Origin: Mycobacterium sp. 852002-51961_SCH5331710
Lineage (GTDB): Bacteria > Actinomycetota > Actinomycetes > Mycobacteriales > Mycobacteriaceae
Direction: 5' to 3'
DNA: 64,000 nt
Assembly (NCBI RefSeq): GCF_001665535.1
Contig: NZ_LZSQ01000019.1
Location: forward strand, 1 to 64,000
Positions 49,818 through 59,684 of this stretch are shown here, one piece after another. Below the pieces are notes generated by a model. The model was not told the DNA's origin and searched no databases. It worked only from the letters and a program-made list of their open reading frames with translations. Numbering within the stretch: position 1 is the first letter of the stretch; the number at the start of each line of letters is the position of its first letter. The position numbers and the translations under genes were made by a program.

Positions 49818-51052
49818 CGCTTGCCGAACCCGAACAGCCGCTGCGCGACCCGCCGGATCTGGATCTCCTCGGCGCCCTCGGTGATCCGGTAGCGGCGGTG
49901 GTGCCGGTAGATGTGCTCGAACGGTTCGTGCCTGCTGTAGCCGACGCCGCCGAACACCTGCATCGCGCGGTCGGCGGCATCGCACACCAGCCGGTTGGCC
50001 CGGTAGTTGGCCATCGACACCTTGTCCGACACCTCCATGTGGTGGTTTCGGTCCAATTCCGTTGCCGCGTAGTACACCAGCAGCCGCACCATCTGGGCCT
50101 CGGTCTGCAGCTCGACCAGCGGCCACTGCACGGCCTGGTTCGTCGCCAGGGGCTTGCCGAACACCTTGCGCTCTCCTGCGTACTGGACGGCGCGGTCGAT
50201 GCAGTATTGCCCGGCGCCGAGGCTGCTCGCGGCCTGCCGGATCCGGTTCTCGTGCAGGAACGTCTGGCCCACCTCCAGGCCGCGGTCGACCTCACCGAGC
50301 ACCGCGTCGGCGGGCACCCGGACGTCCTTCAACTCCACCTCGCCGTGGTCGGTGGGCATGTTGAACGACCACCAGTAGTAGGGGACGGTGAATCCGGGCG
50401 CGTCGGTGGGCACCAGGAATGCGGTGATGCCGCGGGCCTGGCCGGCGTCGCCCGAGGTTCGGGCGAACACCAGGTCGTGGGTGGCGCGGTGCACACCGGT
50501 GTTGAACCGCTTGGCGCCGTTGATGACCCAGTCGTCGCCGTCGCGCACCGCGGTGGTCTCCATCCACGTGGCATCCGAGCCGTGCCCGGGTTCGGTGAGC
50601 CCGAAGGCCATCGACCGTTCCCCGGTGATCAACGCCTCGGTCCACTCGGCCTTCTGCGCCTCGGTGCCGAACCGGTCCATCATGATGACCTGGGGGAAGT
50701 TGCCGACGATCGACGACTCGTTCTGCAGGTCGTTGTGCAGGCCGAGACCTTTGTGCGCGAGGTGTTCGCGGATCACCGCCATGTCGATGTTGCTGCCGTC
50801 GCGACCGCCGAACCGCGACGGCAACCCGTAGCGCAGCCAGCCCGCCGCGTCGGCGCGCCTGCGCATCTCGTCGAGCAGGTCCTCCCACTCGCGGCGCGGA
50901 ATGCCGTCGTTGTCCCAGTCCGTGCGGGCGTGTTCGCGACGCTTGTCGAAGTACTGGATGTTCTCGCGTTCCAGCGGTTTGATCTCGGCTTCGATGAATG
51001 CGTCCATCTCCGCGAGAAGCCCGGGCAGATGGTCGGGCAGGGCGAAATCCAC
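49814..51052 (-). CDS. Acyl-CoA dehydrogenase (LvaC/ACAD11-like)
   Basis: 412-aa FAD enzyme. FGLTEPGHGSDATWMETTAV (flavin/substrate segment), DWVINGAKRFNTG, and the catalytic-Glu region YRITEGAEEIQIRR near residue 395. In the Lva and ACAD10/11 systems this domain turns a phosphorylated 4-hydroxyacyl-CoA into the 2-enoyl-CoA. Start GTG 51052 lies 20 bp after the TetR gene. The kinase gene follows with a 4-bp overlap. Confidence 0.88.
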   Translation of the reverse strand: MDFALPDHLPGLLAEMDAFIEAEIKPLERENIQYFDKRREHARTDWDNDGIPRREWEDLLDEMRRRADAAGWLRYGLPSRFGGRDGSNIDMAVIREHLAHKGLGLHNDLQNESSIVGNFPQVIMMDRFGTEAQKAEWTEALITGERSMAFGLTEPGHGSDATWMETTAVRDGDDWVINGAKRFNTGVHRATHDLVFARTSGDAGQARGITAFLVPTDAPGFTVPYYWWSFNMPTDHGEVELKDVRVPADAVLGEVDRGLEVGQTFLHENRIRQAASSLGAGQYCIDRAVQYAGERKVFGKPLATNQAVQWPLVELQTEAQMVRLLVYYAATELDRNHHMEVSDKVSMANYRANRLVCDAADRAMQVFGGVGYSRHEPFEHIYRHHRRYRITEGAEEIQIRRVAQRLFGFGKR

Positions 51053-51072
51053 GTTGATTTCCTTTCCGGGTT

Positions 51073-51693
51073 TCAGAACCCGTACAGCGTCTTCTTCCAG
51101 ATCCTCGATAGCGTCACGATCGCATCCTCGTCGGTCAGCTCGACACCGAGGCCCGACGTTCCGACGAAGACGGTGGTGAAGTTCTCGAACAGCAGCGCGA
51201 TGGCCGCCGCGGTGTGCTCGGGATTGAGCTCGGCGCCGTAGCCCTGCTCCTGCGCCCTGCGCACCGAGGCGGCCACGATCTCCATCCCGAACCGGCGAAA
51301 CTCGTTCTGCACCGCGGCGAATCGGGGTTGTGTCGCGGCCAGCTGCGCGACCGCGATCATGATGCCGATGTTCTGTTTGAACATGTTCCAGTAGCCCGTG
51401 ACCACGGAGCGGAAGAACGCGTCGTCATCGGGTGATTCCGGCAGGTCGAGAGCCCCGCCGGAGGGGGCCACCACCTCGCGGAGAAACGACTGCGCGAGCA
51501 CCGCAAGCAGATCTTCCTTGTCGGCGAAGTACCGGTAGAACGCCGCGGGCGACTTACCCGCCGCGGAGGTGATGTCGCCGAGCGTCGTCCCGTGGAAACC
51601 CCGTTCCGCGAACAGCTTTCGCGCGGCCTGCTCGATGGCCTCGCGGGTCTGGCGGCCCTTGGCGCTCAGGGCGGTCGACGGTCCGGTGGGCAC
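51073..51693 (-). CDS. TetR-family regulator of the catabolic operon
   Basis: 206 aa. Helix-turn-helix TTLGDITSAAGKSPAAFYRYF (~36-56); the ligand domain is of the TetR_C type seen with fatty-acyl-CoA regulators. Start GTG 51693, 6 bp after the HMGL-like gene. It is embedded in the operon and so probably controls it by autoregulation; the palindrome at 56136-56157 is its best candidate site. Confidence 0.85.
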   Translation of the reverse strand: MPTGPSTALSAKGRQTREAIEQAARKLFAERGFHGTTLGDITSAAGKSPAAFYRYFADKEDLLAVLAQSFLREVVAPSGGALDLPESPDDDAFFRSVVTGYWNMFKQNIGIMIAVAQLAATQPRFAAVQNEFRRFGMEIVAASVRRAQEQGYGAELNPEHTAAAIALLFENFTTVFVGTSGLGVELTDEDAIVTLSRIWKKTLYGF

Positions 51694-51699
51694 GTCGGC

Positions 51700-52614
51700 T
51701 CAGTTCAGGATTCGGTCGCCGGCGCGCAGCAGCGAACTCGGCAGGTCATGTCCGACCAGGCGTTGCGCGAGACCCGCCGCCTCGATCGCGGCGCTGAGGT
51801 CGACGTCGACGCCGATCCCGCTGTCGCGCAACAGGTATACGAGGTCTTCGGTGGCGATGTTGCCGCTGGCGCCGGGCGCGAACGGGCAGCCGCCGAGCCC
51901 GCCCACCGAAGCGTCCAGCCGGGTGACGCCCGCCGTGACGGCCGCGTAGGCGCTGGCCAGCCCGGCTCCGCGGGTGTTGTGAAAGTGTGCGCCGAGCGGG
52001 ACATCACCGATCAGCGGGCGCAGTGCCTCGATCGTCTCCGTCACCCGCCGCGGGGTCGTCGTCCCGATGGTGTCGGCGATCGCCAACCGGTCGACCTCGC
52101 TCGACAGTGCGGTGGTCATAACGTCGACGACGCGCTGGTGCGGGGTGGGTCCGTCGAACGGGCAGTCCCACGTGGTCGCGACGATGACCTCGACGGTCGC
52201 CCCGCTGTCGTGGGCGATCGCCGTGATCTCCGGAATCAGCGCCGTCGCCTCCGCGGACGTGCGGCCCACGTTGGCTCGGCTGTGGCCATCGGCGGCCGAC
52301 ACCACGTACTCGATCGACGACAACCCCGCCGCGATCGCGCGTTTGGCGCCGTTCGGGCTGGCCACCAGTGCCGAGAACTCGATGTCGTGCGAGTCGCGGT
52401 ACTCCTGCAGATGCGCGGCCAACTCGGCGGCGTCGGCCAGGGCGGGCACCTTCGACGGCGAGACGAACGCCGTCGCCTCCATCTCGCGCACCCCGGTGGT
52501 GGCGACCGCGGCGAGCAGTTCGAGCTTGGCCGACAACGGAATCGGGTCTTCGATCTGCAAGCCGTCGCGCAGCGAGACGTCGCGGATCCGTACGTGTTCG
52601 GGTAGCTGGTTCAC
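51700..52614 (-). CDS. HMG-CoA lyase-like enzyme
   Basis: 304-aa DRE-TIM metalloenzyme. RDVSLRDGLQ holds the catalytic Arg and metal Asp, AHFHNTRG supplies the HxH metal ligands, and GGCPFAPGASGN carries the catalytic Cys of HMG-CoA lyases. The expected reaction is retro-aldol cleavage of a 3-hydroxy-3-methyl-acyl-CoA to acetyl-CoA or similar plus acetoacetate. Start GTG 52614 overlaps the CoA-transferase stop. Confidence 0.88.
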   Translation of the reverse strand: MNQLPEHVRIRDVSLRDGLQIEDPIPLSAKLELLAAVATTGVREMEATAFVSPSKVPALADAAELAAHLQEYRDSHDIEFSALVASPNGAKRAIAAGLSSIEYVVSAADGHSRANVGRTSAEATALIPEITAIAHDSGATVEVIVATTWDCPFDGPTPHQRVVDVMTTALSSEVDRLAIADTIGTTTPRRVTETIEALRPLIGDVPLGAHFHNTRGAGLASAYAAVTAGVTRLDASVGGLGGCPFAPGASGNIATEDLVYLLRDSGIGVDVDLSAAIEAAGLAQRLVGHDLPSSLLRAGDRILN

Positions 52615-53813
52615 AGCACTCCCTCCGCCTTCAGCGCGTCGAGTTCGGCGGGACTCCTGCCGAGCAGGCCGCGGTAGACCTCGTCGTTGTGTTGGCCGGG
52701 TGCGGCCGGCCCCGCATAGCGCACCGTGCCGGGCGTCTCCGAGAGCACCGGCACCACACCGGGTCCCAGCACGGACCGCCCGACCCGCTCGTCCCAGTGC
52801 TCGACGAGCATCCCGCGGGCCCGCAGCTGCGGGTCCTCCACGACCTCGGCGACCGTGTTGATCGGACCGGCGATCACCCCTGCGGCACTGAGCGTTTCGA
52901 TGATGTCACCGGGCGCGCGTTCAGCGGCCCAGTCGCCGATGATCTTGTCCAGTTCGTCCTGGTTGCGCCCGCGGGCGACGTGGTTGGCGAACCGGTCGTC
53001 GGTGGCCAGCTCGGGGCGGCCCATGGCGCCGCAAAGTCGGCGAAAGACGGTGTCCTGGTTGGCCGCGATCACCACCCAGCTACCGTCGGCGCTGCGGTAG
53101 ATGTTCGACGGCGCGATGCCCTCCAGCCGCGTGCCCGACGGGCCGCGCACCACGCCACCGACGTCGTAGTCGGGGATGGTGGATTCCTGTACCGCCAGGC
53201 AGGCCTCGGTGAGCGCGGCGTCCACGACCTGTCCCTCGCCGGTGACCGTGCGCCGGTACAGCGCCGCCAACGCGCCCTGCGCGGCGAACATGCCCGCGAG
53301 GCTGTCACCCAGCGAAAGCGCCAGCCGCGGCGGCGGGCCGCCGGGGAAACCGTTCATGTGCCGCAGTCCGCTGGCGGCCTCGGCGACCGAGGCGTAGCCG
53401 GCCTTGTGCGCCTCGGGACCGGTCTGGCCGTAGCCGGAGACGCGGACCAGGATGATTCCGCGATTGCGTTCGCGCAGCACGTCGTAACCGAGATTCCACT
53501 TCTCGAGCGTGCCCGGCCGGAAGTTCTCGACGATGATGTCGGAGCGCTCGACGAGGTCGAGAAACAGCGCACGACCGCCGTCGGTCCGCAGGTTCAGCGT
53601 GACGGCTTTCTTGTTGCGTGCGTGCACGGTCCAGAAGAAGTGGTGCCCGTCGAGCTCGGCCTGCCCCCAGGTGCGCAGCGGATCCGGCGCGCCCGGTGGT
53701 TCGATCTTGATGACCTCGGCGCCCATGTCGCCGAGCAGTCGACCCGCGAACGGGCCGGAGATCAGCGTGCCGACCTCGATGACCCGGATACCGTCCAGCG
53801 GGCCGGTGGTCAT
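52611..53813 (-). CDS. CaiB/BaiF family (class III) CoA-transferase
   Basis: 400 aa. Typical N-terminus GIRVIEVGTLISGPFAGRLL, then GAEVIKIEPP, KKAVTLNL, SDIIVENFRPGT and GYGQTGPEA. It transfers CoA between organic acids, so it would activate the pathway acid. ATG 53813 overlaps the hydrolase stop (ATGA). Confidence 0.9.
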   Translation of the reverse strand: MTTGPLDGIRVIEVGTLISGPFAGRLLGDMGAEVIKIEPPGAPDPLRTWGQAELDGHHFFWTVHARNKKAVTLNLRTDGGRALFLDLVERSDIIVENFRPGTLEKWNLGYDVLRERNRGIILVRVSGYGQTGPEAHKAGYASVAEAASGLRHMNGFPGGPPPRLALSLGDSLAGMFAAQGALAALYRRTVTGEGQVVDAALTEACLAVQESTIPDYDVGGVVRGPSGTRLEGIAPSNIYRSADGSWVVIAANQDTVFRRLCGAMGRPELATDDRFANHVARGRNQDELDKIIGDWAAERAPGDIIETLSAAGVIAGPINTVAEVVEDPQLRARGMLVEHWDERVGRSVLGPGVVPVLSETPGTVRYAGPAAPGQHNDEVYRGLLGRSPAELDALKAEGVL

Positions 53814-55003
53814 AGCGAGAACCCGTGCCTGTGCAGCCAGTCCGTGCAGATCGCGACGGCCTTCGCGCGCGTCTCGCGCTGATCGGGACCGGAGTAGTAG
53901 TGGTTGGCGCCCGGGATTTCGTACATCTCCTTGTCCGGATGCCCGATCGCCTCGTAGAGCCTGCGGGTGTGGCTCGGCGTGCAGGCGTCGTCGGCGAGGT
54001 TGCCGATCACCAGGGTGGGCACCGCGATGTCGGGTCCACACTTCACCGCGTCGCCGTTGGCGTCGTCGTAGCTCCACTGCGACAGCCAGCTGCGCAGCGT
54101 GCAGAAGCGGGCCAGCCCCACCGGGCTGTTGTTCACCACCTGAGGATCACCCAGGTAGGTCATCCGCGGCGCCCGTTCGTTCGGATCGACCGCAGGATCC
54201 AGCCACCGCGGGTCGGCCATCGTGCCGTGCACGACGAAACCGAACTCGTCCTCGGGCCGTCCGGCGGCCTTCAGTTCCGCCAGTTTGTCCTTGACCCACA
54301 CGGTGATTCGGCGGTTGCGGGCGATTTGCGCCGCGCGGTAGCGCTCGAGGAACTCCTCGGTGTAGGGCGGCTGGTTGGGGTTGTCCGGGTTGTACAGGTC
54401 CAGCTCGGGATCGCGCTTGGAGGGGTCTGACTCGTCGAGGATCGAGGCGTCCAGCCACTCGGTGAGCGTGCCGTGCCGGCTGACGTGCGCCGCGAGCAGC
54501 ATGATCCCGTCGGCGGGAATCAGGTCGAGCTTGGTCAGGTCCGGGCCGTCGCCCGACGGGCTGGCGGTGATCGTGGGGTTCTGGGCCTGCTGCTGGTAGA
54601 ACACCGACAGCGAACCGCCGCCGCTCCACCCGGCGAGCACCACCTTCGAGTAGCCCAGCCGGTTCTTGGCGTCCTTGATGCACTCGCCAAGGTCCTCGAC
54701 GACCTTCTCCATCAACAGCGCCACGTCCGTCCCGCGGAATCTGCTGTTGCAGTAGATGACGTGATGGCCGGCGCGGGCCAGCGCGTTGATCATCGGCAGG
54801 TAGGCGCCGCCGCCGATCGGGTGCATGAACACCAGCACGGTATCGCTCGGTTTGTCCTTCGGCTTGAGCAGGTAGCTCTCCATCACGACGAGTTCGGCAA
54901 CCCCGCCGTAGGTGTCGCGAACACCCGAGTTGTTCTGGAAGGCAACGAGATAGGGAATGCGGTCGTACTCGTAGCGCACCGGCGACTCGGTCGTCTGCGT
55001 CAC
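53810..55003 (-). CDS. Alpha/beta hydrolase
   Basis: 397 aa; nucleophile in LAGWSGGGSLS, acid in GNLADDACTPSH, His in GANHYYSG. Long insertions between strands make a large cap, as in C-C bond or thioester hydrolases. It has no signal peptide. Start GTG 55003 overlaps the dioxygenase stop (GTGA). Its place straight after a ring-cleavage-like dioxygenase suggests it hydrolyses the cleavage product. Confidence 0.82.
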   Translation of the reverse strand: MTQTTESPVRYEYDRIPYLVAFQNNSGVRDTYGGVAELVVMESYLLKPKDKPSDTVLVFMHPIGGGAYLPMINALARAGHHVIYCNSRFRGTDVALLMEKVVEDLGECIKDAKNRLGYSKVVLAGWSGGGSLSVFYQQQAQNPTITASPSGDGPDLTKLDLIPADGIMLLAAHVSRHGTLTEWLDASILDESDPSKRDPELDLYNPDNPNQPPYTEEFLERYRAAQIARNRRITVWVKDKLAELKAAGRPEDEFGFVVHGTMADPRWLDPAVDPNERAPRMTYLGDPQVVNNSPVGLARFCTLRSWLSQWSYDDANGDAVKCGPDIAVPTLVIGNLADDACTPSHTRRLYEAIGHPDKEMYEIPGANHYYSGPDQRETRAKAVAICTDWLHRHGFSL

Positions 55004-56094
55004 GAGTGCTGCCCCAGATCGTTCGCCAGCACCTCGGCCGACGGCGTGAGTCGCCTGGTGGTGTCGACCGAGATCACGTACCAACCGACGCGGTCCTGTT
55101 CGTCGAACTTGCGCCGCGCCCGCTCGCGCGCCTTCTCCGGTGCGCCGTGGTGTACGCCCTGCGGGGCGTGGCTGACGAGACCGGGCGGCATCGGGATGCC
55201 GAACAGGTCACCGCCGTGGAAGAAGGAGACCTCGTCGTAGTCGACGTTGCGGTGATACCACGGCGGACGCTCGGTGCCGGGCACGCTTTCGGCGGGCCGG
55301 GGTAGGAAGTTCATCACTGCAACACCCGTCGCCTGCATGAACAGGTGCACGGTCGGGGGGAGGTGCACGCTCTCGCTGGCGATGACGTTGTAGTCGGCGA
55401 TGTTGAACGTGAACGGGAAGTTGTCGCCGCGCCACCCCTCGACGTCCATCGGATTGTGTTGGTAGAACAGCGATGTCGGTCCGCCCTCGTGAACGAGACG
55501 AACTTCGTATTCGGCACGACCGTCATCGTCGATCGGCTGCGGGTCGGGCACCGTGGCCTGTGACGGGTCGAACGGGAAGTGCCTGCCCAGCGGTCCCGGC
55601 GGCGGAACGCGGAACTCGTCGGTGGCCTCGATCATCAACAGGGTCGTTTCGGCGTCGGGTATCTGGCGCCACGTCGTCGCCTTCGGCATGTAGACCCAGT
55701 CACCCTCGCGATAGCGCAGCGGGCCGAACTCCGTCTCGAGCAGACCCGTGCCGCGGTGCACGAACGACAGCAGGTCGCCGTCCACGTGGCGCACGTAGAA
55801 CGGCATCTCCTCGCTGCGCCGGCTCAGCGAGATCCGGCAGTCCGGGTTGCTGAAGAGCAGCAGGGGCGTGCCCGCGGGATCGGTGGCGTCGCTGGGCTTG
55901 AGCTCGCTGGTCATCACGTCGACCGGGCGCAGCGGCCCCGACGCCCGATACGCCGTGGGGTCGTGGCGGCGGTAGATGTTCGCAGTGCGCCCGACGAATC
56001 CGCCGCGGCCGAGTTCGTCGTCCTTTAGTCCGTCGAGGTCGGCGTGCAGGCGCTTGGGGGTGCGGCCCTTGCGCAGGTGGACAAACGATTCCAT
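55000..56094 (-). CDS. Homogentisate 1,2-dioxygenase-like enzyme
   Basis: 364-aa cupin-type non-haem iron protein. Features: LLLFSNPDCRISLSRR, FVHRGTGLLETEFGPL, GDWVYMPKATTW, and the iron-site region WYHRNVDYDEVSFFHGG with its His and Glu, then LVSHAPQGVHHG. It is shorter than classical HGD (~430-445 aa) but matches actinobacterial proteins given that name. The substrate may differ: no fumarylacetoacetate hydrolase or maleylacetoacetate isomerase lies nearby. ATG 56094 is preferred to ATG 56106 because GGAG precedes it. First gene of the operon. Confidence 0.8.
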   Translation of the reverse strand: MESFVHLRKGRTPKRLHADLDGLKDDELGRGGFVGRTANIYRRHDPTAYRASGPLRPVDVMTSELKPSDATDPAGTPLLLFSNPDCRISLSRRSEEMPFYVRHVDGDLLSFVHRGTGLLETEFGPLRYREGDWVYMPKATTWRQIPDAETTLLMIEATDEFRVPPPGPLGRHFPFDPSQATVPDPQPIDDDGRAEYEVRLVHEGGPTSLFYQHNPMDVEGWRGDNFPFTFNIADYNVIASESVHLPPTVHLFMQATGVAVMNFLPRPAESVPGTERPPWYHRNVDYDEVSFFHGGDLFGIPMPPGLVSHAPQGVHHGAPEKARERARRKFDEQDRVGWYVISVDTTRRLTPSAEVLANDLGQHS

Positions 56095-56135
56095 GGTTCG
56101 CTCCATCGACGGTGACGGCGGGCCGGACGCCCAGA

Positions 56136-56157
56136 ACTAAAACTGACTTTAGTTTTA
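56136..56157. promoter_or_regulatory. Operator palindrome before the catabolic operon
   Basis: Two overlapping perfect inverted repeats: ACTAAA-ACTGAC-TTTAGT (56136-56153) and TAAAACT-GACTTT-AGTTTTA (56138-56157). They lie 42-63 bp upstream of the dioxygenase ATG in an AT-rich patch of otherwise GC-rich DNA. The form suits a TetR dimer pair. Confidence 0.6.
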
Positions 56158-56170
56158 CCTACAGTGCGAG

Positions 56171-56560
56171 TCAATCCTCGAGGTCGACCCGGATGGTCAG
56201 CAGTTTCGTACCGAAGGTCCGCACCCCGAAACTGTTGAACTGCGGCAGCGATCGCAACCGCTCATGCGGATCGTCATCCGCGACGATGTGTGCGATTCCC
56301 TTGTGCCACTTGCCGTTCAGCCGAACCCGCACCGCGGGGTTCGCTCGGATGTTCTTGACATACTGCGAGTTGTCGCCGAATTCGGACACGAACCAGAACT
56401 CGTTGCCCACCCGGCTACCGCCGAGCGGGGTGCGCCGGGGTTGGCCGGTCTTGCGTCCCGTCGTCTCCAGCAAGGTCTGGAACGGCAGATGCCGCATCAC
56501 CCGATTGGCGACGTTCTTCTGGAACAGCTTGGTGACTCGATCGCGCAAGTCCTCGGCCAT
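56171..56560 (-). CDS. Deazaflavin-dependent nitroreductase-family protein (Ddn-like)
   Basis: 129-aa split-barrel flavin/F420-binding protein: ETTGRKTGQPRRTPL (the cofactor-phosphate motif), EFWFVSEFGDNSQYVKNIRANP and VRLNGKWHKG. Family members reduce quinones or activate nitroimidazoles using F420H2. Start ATG 56560. It follows the flavin monooxygenase gene by 14 bp and is probably co-transcribed with it. Confidence 0.85.
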   Translation of the reverse strand: MAEDLRDRVTKLFQKNVANRVMRHLPFQTLLETTGRKTGQPRRTPLGGSRVGNEFWFVSEFGDNSQYVKNIRANPAVRVRLNGKWHKGIAHIVADDDPHERLRSLPQFNSFGVRTFGTKLLTIRVDLED

Positions 56561-56574
56561 GGTTACCCCTTCGG

Positions 56575-57744
56575 TCACACCATCGCGGTCCGTGACACCT
56601 TCATACCCAACCTCAGCGCCCCGGCGAGTTCGCGGCTGGTGTCGTAGTCGAACACGACGTGACCGGCCACGACGTCGACGTCGCGCTTGATCCGCTGGAG
56701 CGGGTTGTCGACGAAATGCGCGCTGGCGCCGGAGGCTTCGAGCAGCAGCCCGATCACCGCGCGCGATTCGTGCACGATGTGCGCGGCCGCCATCCGGGCC
56801 GCACCGCGCACCGGTCTGGGCACGGCGTCGCCGGCGGCGACGATCGTCTCGATCTCGCCGACGGTGTCGGCCAGCAGACCGCGCAGCGCCCGCAGTCGCA
56901 CTTCGGCCTCCCCGAGGCGGGCCTGTGCGATCGGCTTGTCCTTTTGCATGACGCCCTCGTACGCCAGCACCCGTCCCGCGAGCCGCTCGGCGTAGATCTC
57001 GGCGACACGTTCGGCGCTGCCCAGGGCCGGCATCGCGGCCAGCAGCGCGAGAGCGGGCACCATCGGCCAGCGGTAGGTGTCGGCGTCGTGTAGCGCCGAC
57101 CCGGGGGCGGTGCCGGTGTAGATGTCGACGACCCGGACCAACCGGTGGTCGGGCACGAACACGTCGTCGATCACGACGTCGTTCGATCCGGTGGCGCGCA
57201 TGCCGTCGGTGTGCCAGACGTCGTCGATCATGGCGTCGTCGATCGGCAATAGGGCGAGCGCGGGATAGATGGCGGCCATATCGTCTTCGGGGCCGCAGAG
57301 CGCGCCGACCATGATCCAGTTGCCGTGCATGACGCCGGTGGCCCATGACCACCGGCCGCTCAGCCGTATGCCGCCGTCGGCGGGCAGGCCCCGACCCGTC
57401 GGCGCCAGGGGAGCGGGGGCGAGGAACGGGCGCGTCGTGAACGCCTCCTCCTGGGCGCGCTCGTCGAACAACGCCAGCATCCAGTTGTGCAGCATGTAGA
57501 AGCCGATCGTCCACGCGGTGGACGCGCAGCCGTGCGCCATCCGCCGGACCGGATCGAAGATCGCCGGAAGCGGCGCCTGCATGCCGCCGTACCGCGCGGG
57601 CACCAGCAGGTCGGTCACCCCCGACGCCAGAAGCTCATCGACCGTCGCCTGCGGCAACTGGCGCAATCGCTCGGCCTCGGCCGCCCGATCGGCGAGCCGG
57701 TCGACGAAATCCGCGTCGACCAGCGGAAGAGCCGAGGCCGTCAT
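56575..57744 (-). CDS. Acyl-CoA dehydrogenase-fold flavin monooxygenase (HsaA-like)
   Basis: 389 aa of the class D monooxygenase/acyl-CoA-dehydrogenase fold: LVPARYGGMQAPLPAIFDPV, CASTAWTIGFYMLHNWML, RLSGRWSWATGV, and a C-terminal FDYDTSRELAGALRLG. It lacks the usual catalytic Glu motif of dehydrogenases, so flavin-dependent hydroxylation with a separate reductase is more likely. ATG 57744. A TetR gene and a palindrome lie just upstream. Confidence 0.8.
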   Translation of the reverse strand: MTASALPLVDADFVDRLADRAAEAERLRQLPQATVDELLASGVTDLLVPARYGGMQAPLPAIFDPVRRMAHGCASTAWTIGFYMLHNWMLALFDERAQEEAFTTRPFLAPAPLAPTGRGLPADGGIRLSGRWSWATGVMHGNWIMVGALCGPEDDMAAIYPALALLPIDDAMIDDVWHTDGMRATGSNDVVIDDVFVPDHRLVRVVDIYTGTAPGSALHDADTYRWPMVPALALLAAMPALGSAERVAEIYAERLAGRVLAYEGVMQKDKPIAQARLGEAEVRLRALRGLLADTVGEIETIVAAGDAVPRPVRGAARMAAAHIVHESRAVIGLLLEASGASAHFVDNPLQRIKRDVDVVAGHVVFDYDTSRELAGALRLGMKVSRTAMV

Positions 57745-57758
57745 GGGCCAGGACGTTA

Positions 57759-57776
57759 CCATACTTTTTTGTATGG
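57759..57776. promoter_or_regulatory. Operator palindrome before the flavin monooxygenase
   Basis: CCATAC-TTTTTT-GTATGG is a perfect 6-6-6 inverted repeat filling the 35-bp gap between the TetR stop and the monooxygenase ATG. A minus-strand -10-like TATGGT overlaps it (57758-57763), so binding would block transcription. Confidence 0.6.
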
Positions 57777-57779
57777 AAA

Positions 57780-58337
57780 CTAGCGCGCGAACATGATGTC
57801 GAGGAACCGTTCCCGCCGCGCCGCAGCCCTCGCGCTCGCCTTCGACCCGGACAAGTGCAAAAAGCCGATACCGGCCGCGAAGGTGGCGTTGGCGCGCAGG
57901 TCGGCCTCCTCGAGGTCGAACCCGTCCTCGATGAACGCCTGCCGGACGGCCTCGAGAACCCGCCGGTCCGAGGCGCGCACGCCCGCGGCGACCTCCTCGT
58001 CGGTGCGGGCCCACTCCCGCATCGCCCGTTCCAGCGTCCGGTGCCGGGCGTCGACCAGCGCGCTCATCATGCGAGAGAGCCGCTCGCGCGGTGGCAGGTC
58101 GCTCAGCGCCGCGAAGTGCCGCCGGTCGTCGTCGCGTACCTCGCCCCATGCGCTGACCAGCGCCGATCGATAACCGGCCATGTCGGTGAAATGCCAGTAG
58201 AAGCTGCCCTTGGTGGCGCCGACACACTCACACAGCGCGTCCAGCTTGAGTGCCTTGATGCCTCGCTCGGCGAGGATCTCGTAGCCGGCCTGGATCCAGT
58301 CGTCGACAGACAGTCGCGGCGTGCGGGCCGGTGCCAT
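57780..58337 (-). CDS. TetR-family transcriptional regulator
   Basis: 185 aa. Helix-turn-helix LKLDALCECVGATKGSFYWHF (~33-53); compact C-terminal domain. ATG 58337 gives MAPARTPRLS; an ATG 8 codons upstream is possible. Co-directional with the monooxygenase gene 35 bp downstream, which it probably represses. Confidence 0.88.
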   Translation of the reverse strand: MAPARTPRLSVDDWIQAGYEILAERGIKALKLDALCECVGATKGSFYWHFTDMAGYRSALVSAWGEVRDDDRRHFAALSDLPPRERLSRMMSALVDARHRTLERAMREWARTDEEVAAGVRASDRRVLEAVRQAFIEDGFDLEEADLRANATFAAGIGFLHLSGSKASARAAARRERFLDIMFAR

Positions 58338-59625
<1,288 letters not shown>

Positions 59626-59636
59626 AGCACGTCAAG

Positions 59637-59670
59637 AGTCCCCGGGCGCAGCACGCGTCCGGGGACTTTT
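59637..59670 (+). terminator. Intrinsic terminator of the antigen 85 gene
   Basis: AGTCCCCGG (59637-59645) pairs perfectly with CCGGGGACT (59659-59667), followed by TTTT, 12 nt after the stop codon. Confidence 0.8.
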
Positions 59671-59684
59671 GTCTGTGGTGAACA

